The notes under the pieces were generated by a model. It had not been told where the DNA came from. It saw only the letters and a list, made by a program, of their open reading frames with translations, and did no database searches. Source: Hesseltinella vesiculosa (lineage: Eukaryota; Mucoromycota; Mucoromycetes; Mucorales; Cunninghamellaceae). Taken from it: 64,000 bases of DNA. The stretch covers positions 558,001-622,000 of the forward strand of contig MCGT01000012.1 in NCBI GenBank assembly GCA_002104935.1, read 5' to 3'. A program made the translations under genes and the position numbers. This document shows positions 45,823-56,900 of the stretch, piece after piece (position 1 is the first letter of the stretch; each line of letters begins with the position of its first letter).

Positions 45823-48011
45823 TTAAGCCAAAGGCGGTTGGTCCAACATCATGCTGTGGACCATGGTGGTGGGGGGATGACGGTGGGCTTGTCTATCACT
45901 GGTGTTGGCGGGGATGGCAGAGGTGGGGGAGAAAGGACCGGTGGCGGGCGTGTGTTGAGGTGAGTAGAGAAAGGTCTGGGAAGAAGGATGGGCAGAATGC
46001 TGGGCGGGAGAGGGTTGGGGGTGAGGTGGATGATGCGTAGGGGAAGACAAGTCCATCATGGAATGGTAGAGATCTTCTTGTTTGGGTTGGGGGGACGTGG
46101 TGGCAGGTTGGGGCATAGGCACAGTATTGGTGGCAGGGCCGGGAGGTCGTACATCAAAGGCCACCGAGTCAAAGGAAAAGGACATGTCCTGTTGGGTATG
46201 GTGTGGCTGGGCATCCATGCGTTGAGGCGGAGGGGGTAGAGGTGGGTTGGTGGGTGGTGGATGCCTGGATTCATCTTGAGGGGTAGGTGACATGGCATAC
46301 ATGGTCATGGATTGTTGGAGAAAAGGCGAGGCGGTTGGATAGGAAGGAGGATGAGAAGGGAGGGAAGGAGGAGGATGAGACCGCTGGGGATGAGCCGGTT
46401 GGTTTGGCGATGCTGGGGTGGACTGCTTGATATAAAAAAACGAAGGGTCCGACGTACGATGGTGTTGCTGGGGTTGAGCCGAGGAAGACGTGGCTGAGCC
46501 GGTGGAAGACATGGATGACGGTCGGTGCATGGACAGAGGGGCGGAGGAGGTCGCCAAGGCCGATGGTGGTGGTGGCTGGGGTTGGTGTTGAGGGCGTGAA
46601 GAGGGTGGGTGTGGGCAGTGGTGATGGTGGGTGAATGGGCGAAAAAGGGGGCCATGCCATAGGTGGCGGGTGGATGCTGTTGGGGCTTGGGGTCATGTCC
46701 ATGGCATACTCCTGGGGGTGGGCAAACACAGGGTAGGTCGGGCGTTGGTGGGGATGCATGGGTGGTGGGTCCGGGTGCACGGCAGAGGGGGTGGACGAGG
46801 ACGAGGCGGCGGACAGGCTGCCGTTTCGGGAAGGATGTGACCGTACATACAAGGTGAAAGGCGGGATGGAGACGGAGTAGGACCCTTTGGGGGGGCGCGT
46901 GGCATTCATGAAGGAGTGAGGTTGGGATGAAGAGGTGGGCGGGGAGTCGGCATGGGCGGTGGTGGACGAGGAGGAGGAAGGGGACATGTCGAGCAGGGCC
47001 GATTTGCGTTTTTTCAACGACGACGGCGTGCTGGGAGGCGGAGGGCTGTGGGCGAGGTGTGGCTGGGATGGGGTGTTGTCCATGACCATCGACAGGCATT
47101 CGTCATCGACGGGAGGGGACTTGATCATGGGTGTGGTGGGAGACATGTCCAGGCTGATTTGATCCAGAGGGATGTCGAGGAGGCTGGGTAGGGCGTCGGG
47201 GCCGATGTGGGTGAGCTGGCTATAGGACTCGACCAGGCGGGTGAGCTCGGTTTCGACGGTGACGAACCATTCATCGTGGGCTGCCACCATGGCACAGAGA
47301 TTGCTGGACAGGGAGACCAGCCGCTGGACCCGGTAGAGGACGTCACGTTGCCGCATACGTTTGCGTTCCTCGGTCAAACGATTGTAGAACCGGCGCTCGT
47401 TCCATGCGATGTCGGGAAACTGTTTCTTGACACATTCGCGGATTTCGTGCGTTTGCAGGCGCTGGCGGGCCAGGTGGATGATGAAATCATTGACCTGTGA
47501 TGGCCATGACTTGACCATTTCACTAGGATCCATCATCTCATGATTGTGTTCGGACGCAGCTGGACTGGACGACTTGCGGAATTCCCATTGTCGCTGGGTG
47601 TTTTCTGACAGCACCACTCGCCATCGACAGTCGCATCGTTTGGAAGGTCGTTTTCTCTGAGGCGTTGTTTTTGGTTTGCGCTGGGAATCGGGTAGTCCTT
47701 CACGAGAGCAATACACGTAGATGTTCTGGTTTTTAAGAAAATCAGCGTGTTGGCCCGTTTTTTATCTTTTTTCGTCTTACTCTGTTGGCACTCGCTTCTT
47801 GTTTGACAGTGAAGCCATATTCAGCACAGGTCTGACGACAGAACTCCACAGCAGATTGGCTATCCGAAAAGCTTTGGGATAAGAGTTGTTCAAATAAAGG
47901 AGCCATCTAAAAAAAAAAAAAAGGTGATCAGTGCGTGTTTCATGCTCCACTCAAATTTGACGGAGAAATTACCGCCTGTCGAGATCCAGACAGTAGAGGA
48001 TGAGATGACAT
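45823..48011 (-). CDS. FAR1/WRKY-GCM1-type DNA-binding regulator
   Basis: Exons 47973-48011, 47781-47906 and an exon from 47725 downward encode a zinc DNA-binding domain of the FAR1/WRKY-GCM1 type. The segments are SAVEFCRQTCAEYGFTVKQE, IYVYCSREG, CDCRWRVVL and EHNHEMM (C-C-H-x-H ligands). This domain is shared with MULE transposases, plant FAR1 and yeast Aft1-like factors. A helical region follows (ITRLTEERKRMRQRD type, then LVSLSSNLCAMVAAHDEWF), then a long Pro/Ser/His/Gln-rich tail. No DDE transposase core is present. The reading frame continues to 46271, but a second frame from about 46700 to the stop at 45823 has the same biased composition. The two can be joined by an intron at 46576-46729 (GTGTTT...CCCCAG), which keeps phase and gives about 637 residues. 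A frame error is the alternative. Confidence 0.7.
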
Positions 48012-49763
48012 GGCGAAGGCTGATGAAGTACAAAAAAGTGATATTGGACTTCTTTTGCTGGCAGGTTAACTCGGTACCACCGATGGTAAAAAAAAAGTGA
48101 GTTGGTATTAAAAAATAGATATAAAAACTACGAAGTTTTCAACGAAGCAATCGACAAATGGGGTCAATGAGAAAGAATAAAAGAGAAAGAAAGAATCAAG
48201 AAAAAAAAAATTCTAAATAATTGTCAAGAAGTAGAGAGAGATGAACTAGCCATCAATCGCTAATCTACTTTTTTCTTCAAAATGTAAAACAAAAAAAAAG
48301 TTGGAGAAGATAAAAAAAAAGGGGGGAGGGGAAAGAAAAAGAAATTAAAAAAAAATAATAATAACAGCGCCAGCCGGACTTCGATTTAAAGAAGCAAAAA
48401 GGCGGTTGCCAGGGAAAAGGAAATAAAAAAAGGGGGAAACAAGAAGAAAAGAAGGAAAGAGAGAAGAAAAAAAAGAAGGAAAAGAAATGGAGCAAAAAAT
48501 AATAAAAAGGTGCCACTAAAATAAAGTCACTAACTCACTCTTTTTTTGGAACACGCAAAGAAAAAACGATAACAAAAAAAAATAGGACGTTGAAAAAAGC
48601 TAGGCAACCGTGTGTGTTATTCTCATCTTTCAATCCCGTGAGTGCCCCCAAACAACAACAAATAAGGAGGCCAATTGTTCATTTTCCAAACAAAAACACT
48701 AAGGAGAACAAAAAAAGGAGAGCCTGTGTGAACAAGGTGAAGATCATCTTCCTTTGACCTCGAAAAATAAAGTCCCTTTGAAACCTCACCAATGCAAATC
48801 GCCAATGGCAACTTTGGCTTTGTGCGACCATCGTGAAAAGACTCTCGTCCACTCCGCCTTCACCCTCCCTGCGCCCCCGCTTCATTCCTTTCCCTAACCC
48901 CCTTTTTCTCTTACTTCTTCCCATGATCTCTCTTTATTTTATGCTTTAGCACACCCATATTTTCATCAACATACCTTTCCCCTGAACTTTAAAAAAAAAA
49001 GAGCGCGAAAAAGACCCCTCCAAAAACCTTGAAAGCCATCCCTTTTTTTGACATCTTCCTACTCCATCTTATTGTTAACAGTGGCAATCATAACAATGAC
49101 GCAAATCACAACCATCCCACCTTGCTCCTTTTTTAATTTCTTGTGAACTGTCACCTCTCCCTTTTTCTCCTTTATTTGACAACTGCACGCCAATGGAATG
49201 TGATCTTCGTATGGAATGTCAAACGCCTCATTTTTTTTAGGCTTCCACGTCAGGTGAGATAATAAAACAAAAAAAAATAAATCCGTCATCTTTTGCCACA
49301 ACACGCACCACGAAAAAACAGTATAAACAATAAAACTGAACATCTTTTTTCATCATGAAACGTTCCTCTCGTTGACCCTTCCTTTCTCTCTCCGCGCGGA
49401 CATTGAATCCGGCGGTTTCAACCCCGCCTGCACTGTGTCATGCAGAAGACGCCAGCCATTCCCCCAATGTCAACCACTTCCTTCTCCTAGCCGTCCTCTT
49501 ACATCCCGTGCACAGAAACCACATGGGAAAGCACCATCATCTGAACCTTGTATTAAATGAAAAAATATCTCCATGTTGCGGATGGGAAGCCAAAAAAACG
49601 TCACGAGACCCTCTTCCGAGCTTATGCAGCCAACCTTCTTCTTCAGGAAACGCGCATCAAGAAATAAAAATCCGAGTGAACCTCTTGGCACAGACAACCC
49701 CCCCCTCTCTTTTTTTTACAGATCACCTAGTGACCTCACTCCCTCTCCAACCCATTCGTCATC

Positions 49764-49794
<31 letters not shown>

Positions 49795-51253
49795 CATGGG
49801 TGTACAAACGTGGGAAACGATCTGGATGACACAGTGTTTATCGGCGCCCTGCATTATCTCAGCTGCCCGTCCGATGTCCAACAACGCAAATGACAATGTC
49901 TGTCGTTTTATTTTTTAAAAAATAGTCATGCGTTCTTAACATACCATTGTCATCTAAAAAGTAACATTGAGAACCCCGTCGTCTCTATCACCCAAGAAGA
50001 ATAAAAAAAAAAGCTGATAAAAAATAGAGTTTCGCGCGCCCGTCGAAAAACTGTAAAGCCAGGCGTCCCCACCGAAAATTTACGCTTTTGGTTCATTTAC
50101 GATCTCCGCCAGCACCGTGCTTCACTTTCCAATTTTCCAAATAAAAGCATCGTCCGTCCCCATGCCATCTTTCCAACTGGTTTGTTTTTGAAGGGACCAC
50201 CGATTTTCAACAGCATGTCTAAAGAGCTCCGGCTCAGGCTCGGGCTGGAGCGAGAGAAAAAAATACAAAATACCAGAGCAGGCAGCGGACTTGACTGAGC
50301 GCAGTGCAAAGAACAAAAGGTCAGACAGGAAAGGATCGCCCAAAATTACCACCTATAGAGATTCCTCAGATGACTGGAACATGATAGACAACCCAATGAA
50401 TAAAACCTTGCCAGAGATGGGTAAGTCACACGATTGTTACTTTGCAAATGGGAAAACATCCACTCCGCTCCATCCCACCTTGAAACCTTGTTCACTCCCC
50501 CCCCCTCTTTTCTCCAGCCTGTGCCGTGCAAACACGTCAAGAAGGGTAGCTTTTCCTACCATGACGGTCCCTCATCGAGCGTAAGCTGCTTGCAAAGCAA
50601 AAACTCACGCCTGGAGAGGTGCATTCGTGTACCCAAGCCAGCAGAACATGTCTGACGGTCTGTGCCTCCCTATCTTATTTTTTTTGACTGACAACTAACT
50701 TTTTTTATTGCTGGAGAGCCGGGGGAGAGCAATGGACTTCAAGTTGGCTGGGTGTCCCGCATCAACTATAATTTTTCAGCATCATCACTGCTGATGAGTT
50801 TCTACACCCAAAGAAAGACGTCGCGCTGACCCAATAGGTCAAAAACACCCTGTGATCCATGATTTTCCCCAAGGGCTTCATGCGGCCCTGGCCAAGCGTC
50901 TTTCCTATCCAAAGTTTATCCAACGCATCCCAAACTTTGCAAACGAGTATACAATGTTACGAAATGACCATGGCTGATGAGAGTCCTGGCAAGACGTTGT
51001 GAGCGAGGGTACCCCAGAGAATAGACTGCCAAACACCTGCCAAATTTGGCAGATTGCGAGGAAAGGTCGACATGAATATTGATTGACTCCTTGTCTCATT
51101 CCAATTTCCCTCGCCCATTTTTCCCGGGGCCAGTCCATACTAGCAGCTTGTGGAGACAAACGGCCTAGGCAATCCGAAAGCTTGAAACTCCTTTTTTTTG
51201 GAGCACAGCCAGGCTTTTTTTTTTTATTTTTCATCTCTATTGTCATTTCCACT
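48012..51253. other. Longest gene-free region (3.2 kb) between divergent genes
   Basis: It lies between the start of the FAR1-type regulator and that of the NFKBIL1-like gene. It contains purine-rich runs at 48170-48510 on the plus strand, AT-rich sequence, a 29-base T tract at 49766-49794, and many short open frames of low complexity. A palindrome GCCAAATTTGGC is present near 51041-51052. It may hold long 5' leaders or a non-coding transcript; no gene is supported. Confidence 0.45.
49766..49794. repeat. T homopolymer, about 29 bases
   Basis: An uninterrupted T tract in the 3.2 kb spacer. Confidence 0.9.
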
Positions 51254-52096
51254 ATGCCCAAACTCAAATACAAATCAAAACGATCATCCAGAGATGACGA
51301 CGACAAGAAGAAGAAGAAGAAGAAGAAGAAAAAGAAAAGGCATCACAGCCACGAACGATACTACAGCCCACCCTACATTTACGAAGAGGAACATCAGGAT
51401 CTACCATGGAGCAATGCCACGAAAGACGACGAAGATCGGGCTTGGCGAGAAAAGCTATTTGATGCCATGGCTGACGATCAACCCGATGTTCTCCACTCGC
51501 AGTTTTACGAAGATGCCCGGCCCAGCCCCCATGCCATGGACGATGACGAATATGCCGCGTACATCCAACGGGGCATGTTCGAAAAAAAATATGCCAAGGA
51601 GATCGCCCACGAAAAACGCAAGGAAGAGCATCGCCAGCGACGCAAACGTGAACGAGAAGAAGCCCAACGACGCTTGGAGCAGGACATCGAAAAAGAACGG
51701 CTGCGCTATGAAGCCCAGCTGGCTGACAAGGAGCATGAACACCTTCGAGAGCACCTGTCCGCCACCCGAGCCACTTATGACGACCAGTGGCAGCAGCTGC
51801 AGGAAAGCCTTGCTGCCTCGGACACCACTGCCTCCATCCTCAAGCGACACATTCCATGGCCATCCCTGGATCCTCGCCGTATCACAAAAACAAACGTCCA
51901 GCATTTCCTTTCGCAAGCCTCCTCCAAGGAATTACGCCAAGTCCAATTACGCTATCACCCGGACAAATTCTTGCCGCGCTTGCAAGCCAAGTTTGCTGGC
52001 CCCGACAAGGACTGGGAATGGGTCAAGGCCAAGGATCATGAAGTCTCTGCCTGGCTCAACGACCTTTGGACTTCCCGAGCCTCTTCCAAGGCCTAA
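51254..52096 (+). CDS. NFKBIL1-like protein with J-like C-terminal segment
   Basis: A single-exon gene for 280 residues. The start is a basic Lys/His run (poly-Lys coded by AAG repeats), which would serve as a nuclear signal. The middle is a long charged coiled coil (KRKEEHRQRRKREREEAQRR). The C-terminal about 80 residues have IPWPSL, TKTNVQHFLS and LRQVQLRYHPDKFLPRLQAKF, matching the C-terminus of NF-kappa-B inhibitor-like protein 1. There the RWHPDKF element resembles the HPD loop of J domains. NFKBIL1 homologues are linked to pre-mRNA splicing in plants and yeasts; the ankyrin repeats of the animal protein are absent here. Chaperone activity is unproven. An AATAAA is at 52166-52171. Confidence 0.65.
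   Translation: MPKLKYKSKRSSRDDDDKKKKKKKKKKKRHHSHERYYSPPYIYEEEHQDLPWSNATKDDEDRAWREKLFDAMADDQPDVLHSQFYEDARPSPHAMDDDEYAAYIQRGMFEKKYAKEIAHEKRKEEHRQRRKREREEAQRRLEQDIEKERLRYEAQLADKEHEHLREHLSATRATYDDQWQQLQESLAASDTTASILKRHIPWPSLDPRRITKTNVQHFLSQASSKELRQVQLRYHPDKFLPRLQAKFAGPDKDWEWVKAKDHEVSAWLNDLWTSRASSKA
51303..51339. repeat. AAG trinucleotide repeat coding for poly-lysine
   Basis: About twelve lysine codons, mostly AAG, in the N-terminal region of the NFKBIL1-like gene; likely length-variable. Confidence 0.85.
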
Positions 52097-52456
52097 CATA
52101 CCAGCTGTAAACCTCTCTCTTTCATGCTACATCACCCTGCCAATACCCGCATTTTTCCCTGTTAGAATAAACCTGACAAGGACATGCTCCTATTTTTTTA
52201 TTGCTACAGCATCAGCATTATTGGCGCGCAGGACCAAGCAGAAACAGGTGTCGTTACCAAGTATACTACCGTGTCGTGCAACAGTGATGCTGCAGCCGTG
52301 TTTATTCAAAATGGAGAGATGAACGTGTCTGACGATGAATGGGTGGCAACGACTTATGATAATAGTACAATCACGAGGACACGCCGATTCTAAAGCAAGG
52401 GAGGAAGTAAAAAGAGGGGAGGGGAAATTATGTACATTGTAGGAAGGACCGAGCAA
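52097..52456. other. Convergent spacer
   Basis: About 0.36 kb between the 3' ends of the NFKBIL1-like and CIA1 genes; a poly(A) signal at 52166 and no gene. Confidence 0.5.
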
Positions 52457-53755
52457 CTAGTCTGCGATAAGTCGCCAGATACGCACAACTCCGTCGTCGC
52501 CGACCGAGGCCAGCCAGTCACCATGCTTGTCGGTAGGGAACCAGGCCACAGCATTGATATCATGGACACCATGAGCATTCTTGACGGAGGCCACCACGTT
52601 CCAGGAGGGCGCGTTGTCGTCTAGTGTCTCGGAATCCTTGGCCAGCACTCGGATCACATTGTCACCACCAGCACTAGCGATATGATTGTGAACTTTGGAC
52701 CATGCTACCGAGTATATACAGCGGTCGTGTACCCCTGATAGCGTGCTGACAGTCTTCCACACAGGTTGTCCATAAGGAGTGGCAATGCCTTGAGTGTTAT
52801 TGGGTTCGTACATCTTCCAAACGCGAATCGTTTTGTCGTCGGATCCAGACACTGATGGGAACAAAAATCAAGTCAGCCCACTTCTTTTTTTTTTTTTTCC
52901 CTCTTACCTAATTCATCGCCTTTGGCATTGAAATCGATGGACCAAACCGTCGAGGTGTGGCCTTGCAGCGTGTCAACACAGAACCAGTCGTCTTCGTCTT
53001 CTTTCCAAATTTTGATGGTGTCGTCGTAACTGGCCGAGGCCAGGGTTTCTTGGGTGGGATGCCAGGCCACCATCTTGACGTCCTGTGAGTGTTCTTGTAA
53101 TACACTGAGACATTCAAAGTCATTGTCGGTTTCCACTAATGGTTGAGCAGCAAGGCAAAAAAAAAAACAATGTTGAATGACCATCGCCCTCCGTCTCCAT
53201 AGTCACCACCCTACCTTCCCAGATCCAGACACTCTTGTCTCGGCTGCAAGTAGCCAGCAAGGCTCCAGTGGAGGACCAGGCCACGGATTTGATTTCGTTT
53301 TCATGGCCTTCGAGCGTAGCGACGCATTCCCAGCTGTTGTCACGGGCATCGTTTTCCCAGATCCCAGTGGTGGCATCAAAGCTGGCAGTGGCAAGTTCAT
53401 TGCCGTGGGGTGACCAAGCAACACTGCGAACGGTTCGTTTGTGAGCTCCTTCCAAGGTATCGATGCATTGCCAGGTGGAGAAATCGTTTTGTGAGATGGG
53501 TGCCCATAATCGCACCGTCTTATCGCCTGAGCATGTCGCTAGTACTGTCTTTGTGGGATGCCAGGAAGCTTGCCACACACGATCTTGATGCCCTATATCA
53601 GCAACACATCCAAAACGTAACAAACAAGCAAGGTTATGACAGTGTTCATTGAACTTGCTCAATCAAACCAAAAATCCCGGTTCTGTGTTGGGCCTACTCT
53701 CTCCCTCTCTTCTTTTCTTACCTTCTAATGTAGCAACGAGTTCAAGCTGAGGCAT
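52457..53755 (-). CDS. CIA1: Cytosolic iron-sulfur assembly WD40 protein Cia1/CIAO1
   Basis: Four exons (53722-53755, 53215-53592, 52908-53135, 52457-52851) give 344 residues. A seven-bladed propeller is seen: [121 protein letters not shown] and a final [14 protein letters not shown]. The spacing and the [11 protein letters not shown] and HSQDVK blocks are diagnostic for CIAO1. The protein docks cytosolic and nuclear Fe-S apoproteins in the CIA targeting complex with Met18/MMS19 and Cia2. Length and ends fit the family. Confidence 0.95.
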
Positions 53756-53922
53756 TGTCAAATCAAAACAATGAAATAAAAAAAAACTGTGAAAAAGGTG
53801 ACAAAGCAACGAGAAAAAAAAAAACCTACGGCTGACTCACTGTCTAGTCTTTTTTTTTTTTTTCCTCAGCTGACTTTTGACAGGGCGCGGCGGGTTTTCA
53901 GGCCCATCTAATTTTATTTTGA

Positions 53923-56900
53923 TTAGGCACTTTCAGACATGGACTGATAAGCACCAAGGGAGCCGCTGGCTTTGACAACGGGGTGCTGCTGCCGAGGAGG
54001 CTGGTAGCCGACTGCTTGTTGGGTAGCACCATAACCACCTCCACCGGGCGTCTGGATAATGATGCGATCTCCCTTTTTGAATGGAGCCGAGTTCTTGCCA
54101 GACAGGTTCAGCACGCCGGGTTTGCCATCCAAGTCGTGGCGGATCCACAGATTCAGACCACATGCGCCTTCCTGGCCACCCTTGAGACCGTATGGATGAA
54201 ACACGCGGCGCTCGGACAAAATCGACACTTGGATACCGTCTTCCAAAAATTCAATATCTCGGGTCACACCATCACCACCCTTGAATTGACCTTGACCGCC
54301 AGATTCTATCAAAGAAAGGAGACAGTGACGGATTAGCTCACACCATCTTTTTCCGTGCGATCATACCAGGACGGATCGAGAATTCGCGTAATAAAACAGG
54401 ATACCGTTTTTCCAGGATCTCAGGATCGGTGATGCGCGTGTTGGTCATATGCTACGAAAATATTTTGAATGGAGAGAGCGAGTGAACATTCTCAGCAATA
54501 GGTGACAGAGGGTCACTTACAGTATGCACGCCGCTCTGGCCTTGCCAATGGGGGCCAGCCCCGCTACCTCCTAAGGTAAAAAGAAGGAGGATCAGAAGGT
54601 GGCCAAAGTATCACAGACTCAAAAAGAGCTACTTACCAGCAATGGTTTCGTAATAGCCCCATCCGGTCAAGGTTTCTCCCGTTTCTTCATTCTTCCCGCC
54701 CTTGCCAAAGGTAAGATTGTTGCAGCAGCCTTGGCTGGCTGCACAGGCCTGGAAGGCATTGAGAACGACATCGACAATACGCTGACTGGTCAGCACATTG
54801 CCGCCCACAACAGCACAGGATTCCGACGGACTGAGGATGGATCGTTCAGGGATGCGGATGGTGATGGGGGTCAGACAGCCCGAGTTCAAAGGGATATCTT
54901 GGCCAACGAGGCAGCGCAAGCAGTAGATAATCGCGCTATGACACACACTTTCGGGAGTGTTGGTGTTTCCGTATACTTGATCACCAGTGCCTTCAAAGTC
55001 AAAGGTAGCATTGCCCTGGTCAGCATCAATCGTCACCTTGAGTTGGATTCGTGTGCCGTCGTCCATAAAGTCGTGAGCAAGCAGGATGCCATTGTGCTGC
55101 TTGGCCACTTCCTTGAGCAGCTGTCGCACCGCATATTCCGCATTGTGTCGAATGTGCAGCATGTAGGCCTGCACCACCTCTAATGAATATTCCTCGATCA
55201 GACGCTTCACCAGTGTAATGCCCTTTTGATTGGCAGCAATCTGAGCCTTGAGATCTACAAGACAGATGGACACAGATCAGCATTGGCTAGACTTTCCTTT
55301 TTTTTTTTCCCTCATACCAGAGATATTGTCTTGAAGCAAGCGAGTACCAGAACAACCAGGATAGGAGCCAGGGATATCGTACAATAGACGCTTGACGCCT
55401 TCATAATCAAACTGACCGCCAGAAACAATCTTGAATGATTTGATGGCGGCACCTTCTTGGTACAGTTCCTTGGAGTGAGGGGGCATGGAGCCTAAAAGAG
55501 ATGGCGGTGTGAGCAAGAGGTGGACACCCTTGCTCGCTCTTCCGCACCCTACGGACTTACCGGGTGAAATCCCACCAATATCAGCATGATGGCCACGAGA
55601 AGCAACAAAGAACACAATTTTGCCATTGTTAAATACAGGAGTGATGATGGTGATATCTGCGCAGCAGGGTAAAAGTCAAGAGTCAGGCCCAGATGAGGAT
55701 GGTTTCATAAGAGGTTTCTTACCAGGCAAATGGGAGCCACCGGCTGCAGGGTGGTTCGTCATGATCACGTCGCCTTCAAGAAGGTCACCTTTATAGTAAT
55801 TCATTTGATGGATCACAGCATGGGAAAGAGCACCAAGATGCACCGGGATGTGAGGAGCGTTTGCCACAAGGCCACCGTCGGCACCAAACAAAGCACATGA
55901 AAAGTCTATGGAAAAAAAAAATACTTGAGCCATGACATTTGATTTCATTGGATGTGGCAGCACAAGATTTACCAAGGCGTTCCTTGATGTTGGTGCTGAT
56001 AGAGGTTTTTTGCAAGGTGCGGCCCATTTGCTCAGCGATGGACATGAATCGGTGCGAAAAGATCGACAGCTGGATGGGCTCCAGTTTGGTGGTCACCTTG
56101 CGCTTTTCCCCTTTGCCGACAGTGATGGTGATGTGCTGAGAGGTGACCAAAGCATGGCAGGCTGGCTCCACAACGACGGTGGCGGTGGCGTCAATGATGA
56201 TGGCCGGGCCATGGACAAGCGAGCCAGGAGGTAGCTGGGTCAACAGGAAGACTGGCACATCTTTGACACGACCTGTGGATTCAAAGTAGACCGAGGTCAC
56301 GCCGTCGCGTTCCTTGGCTGGGTCAACGTCTCTTGGCTGTTGCAAGGCCGTGATTTCTTGAGTAGGGGTCAAGTTGGGAGGGGTCAGGGTCTTGCCAATG
56401 CCTCGGATGCGGATATCGTCCACAAGGATGGCGCGGTCTGTCAAGGTGAAGCCAAATTCACGTTGGTAGAGCTGGGTAAAGGCCGGGCCAAAGTCCCACG
56501 TGGCTACCCCGTCAGTCGTTGGTTGTAGAGTCATCAGGGCGCAGTCGGTCCCGTCATAGCGCAAGTTCAAGTACACTTCGGTCTGGCGGTGGCTGGCATC
56601 AAAGCCTTGGCGTTGCAGTTCTTCCATGCAGCTCTGCTGCAATTGGGACACTTTGGCTTGCAAATCAGCCATGGATTGTTCTTGGAGCACCAATGCACTT
56701 GGTTCTTGGACTTCATGTACAACGTCAGCCAAGCCCAAGCCAAAAGCGGACAAGATAGAGGAGTGGCGATGGAGAATGATTTTGCTGATCCCCAAATTTT
56801 TCGCGATGCCACATGCTTGAGAGAGGGGGAAAAATCAGCAAAGCTTTTCATTGTTTTTTTTTTTTTTCTATTTCTTTCTCTACCATGTTGACCACCGGCA

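Noticed and set aside
45823..48011. An active MULE-type transposon
   Set aside because: Only the FAR1-like zinc domain is present; there is no DDE catalytic core and no terminal inverted repeats were seen.
53866..53890. TTGACAGGGCGC 12-mer shared with the SWP1-like 3' end and its relic
   Set aside because: The similarity does not extend beyond the short core here, so a third copy of the relic is not supported.
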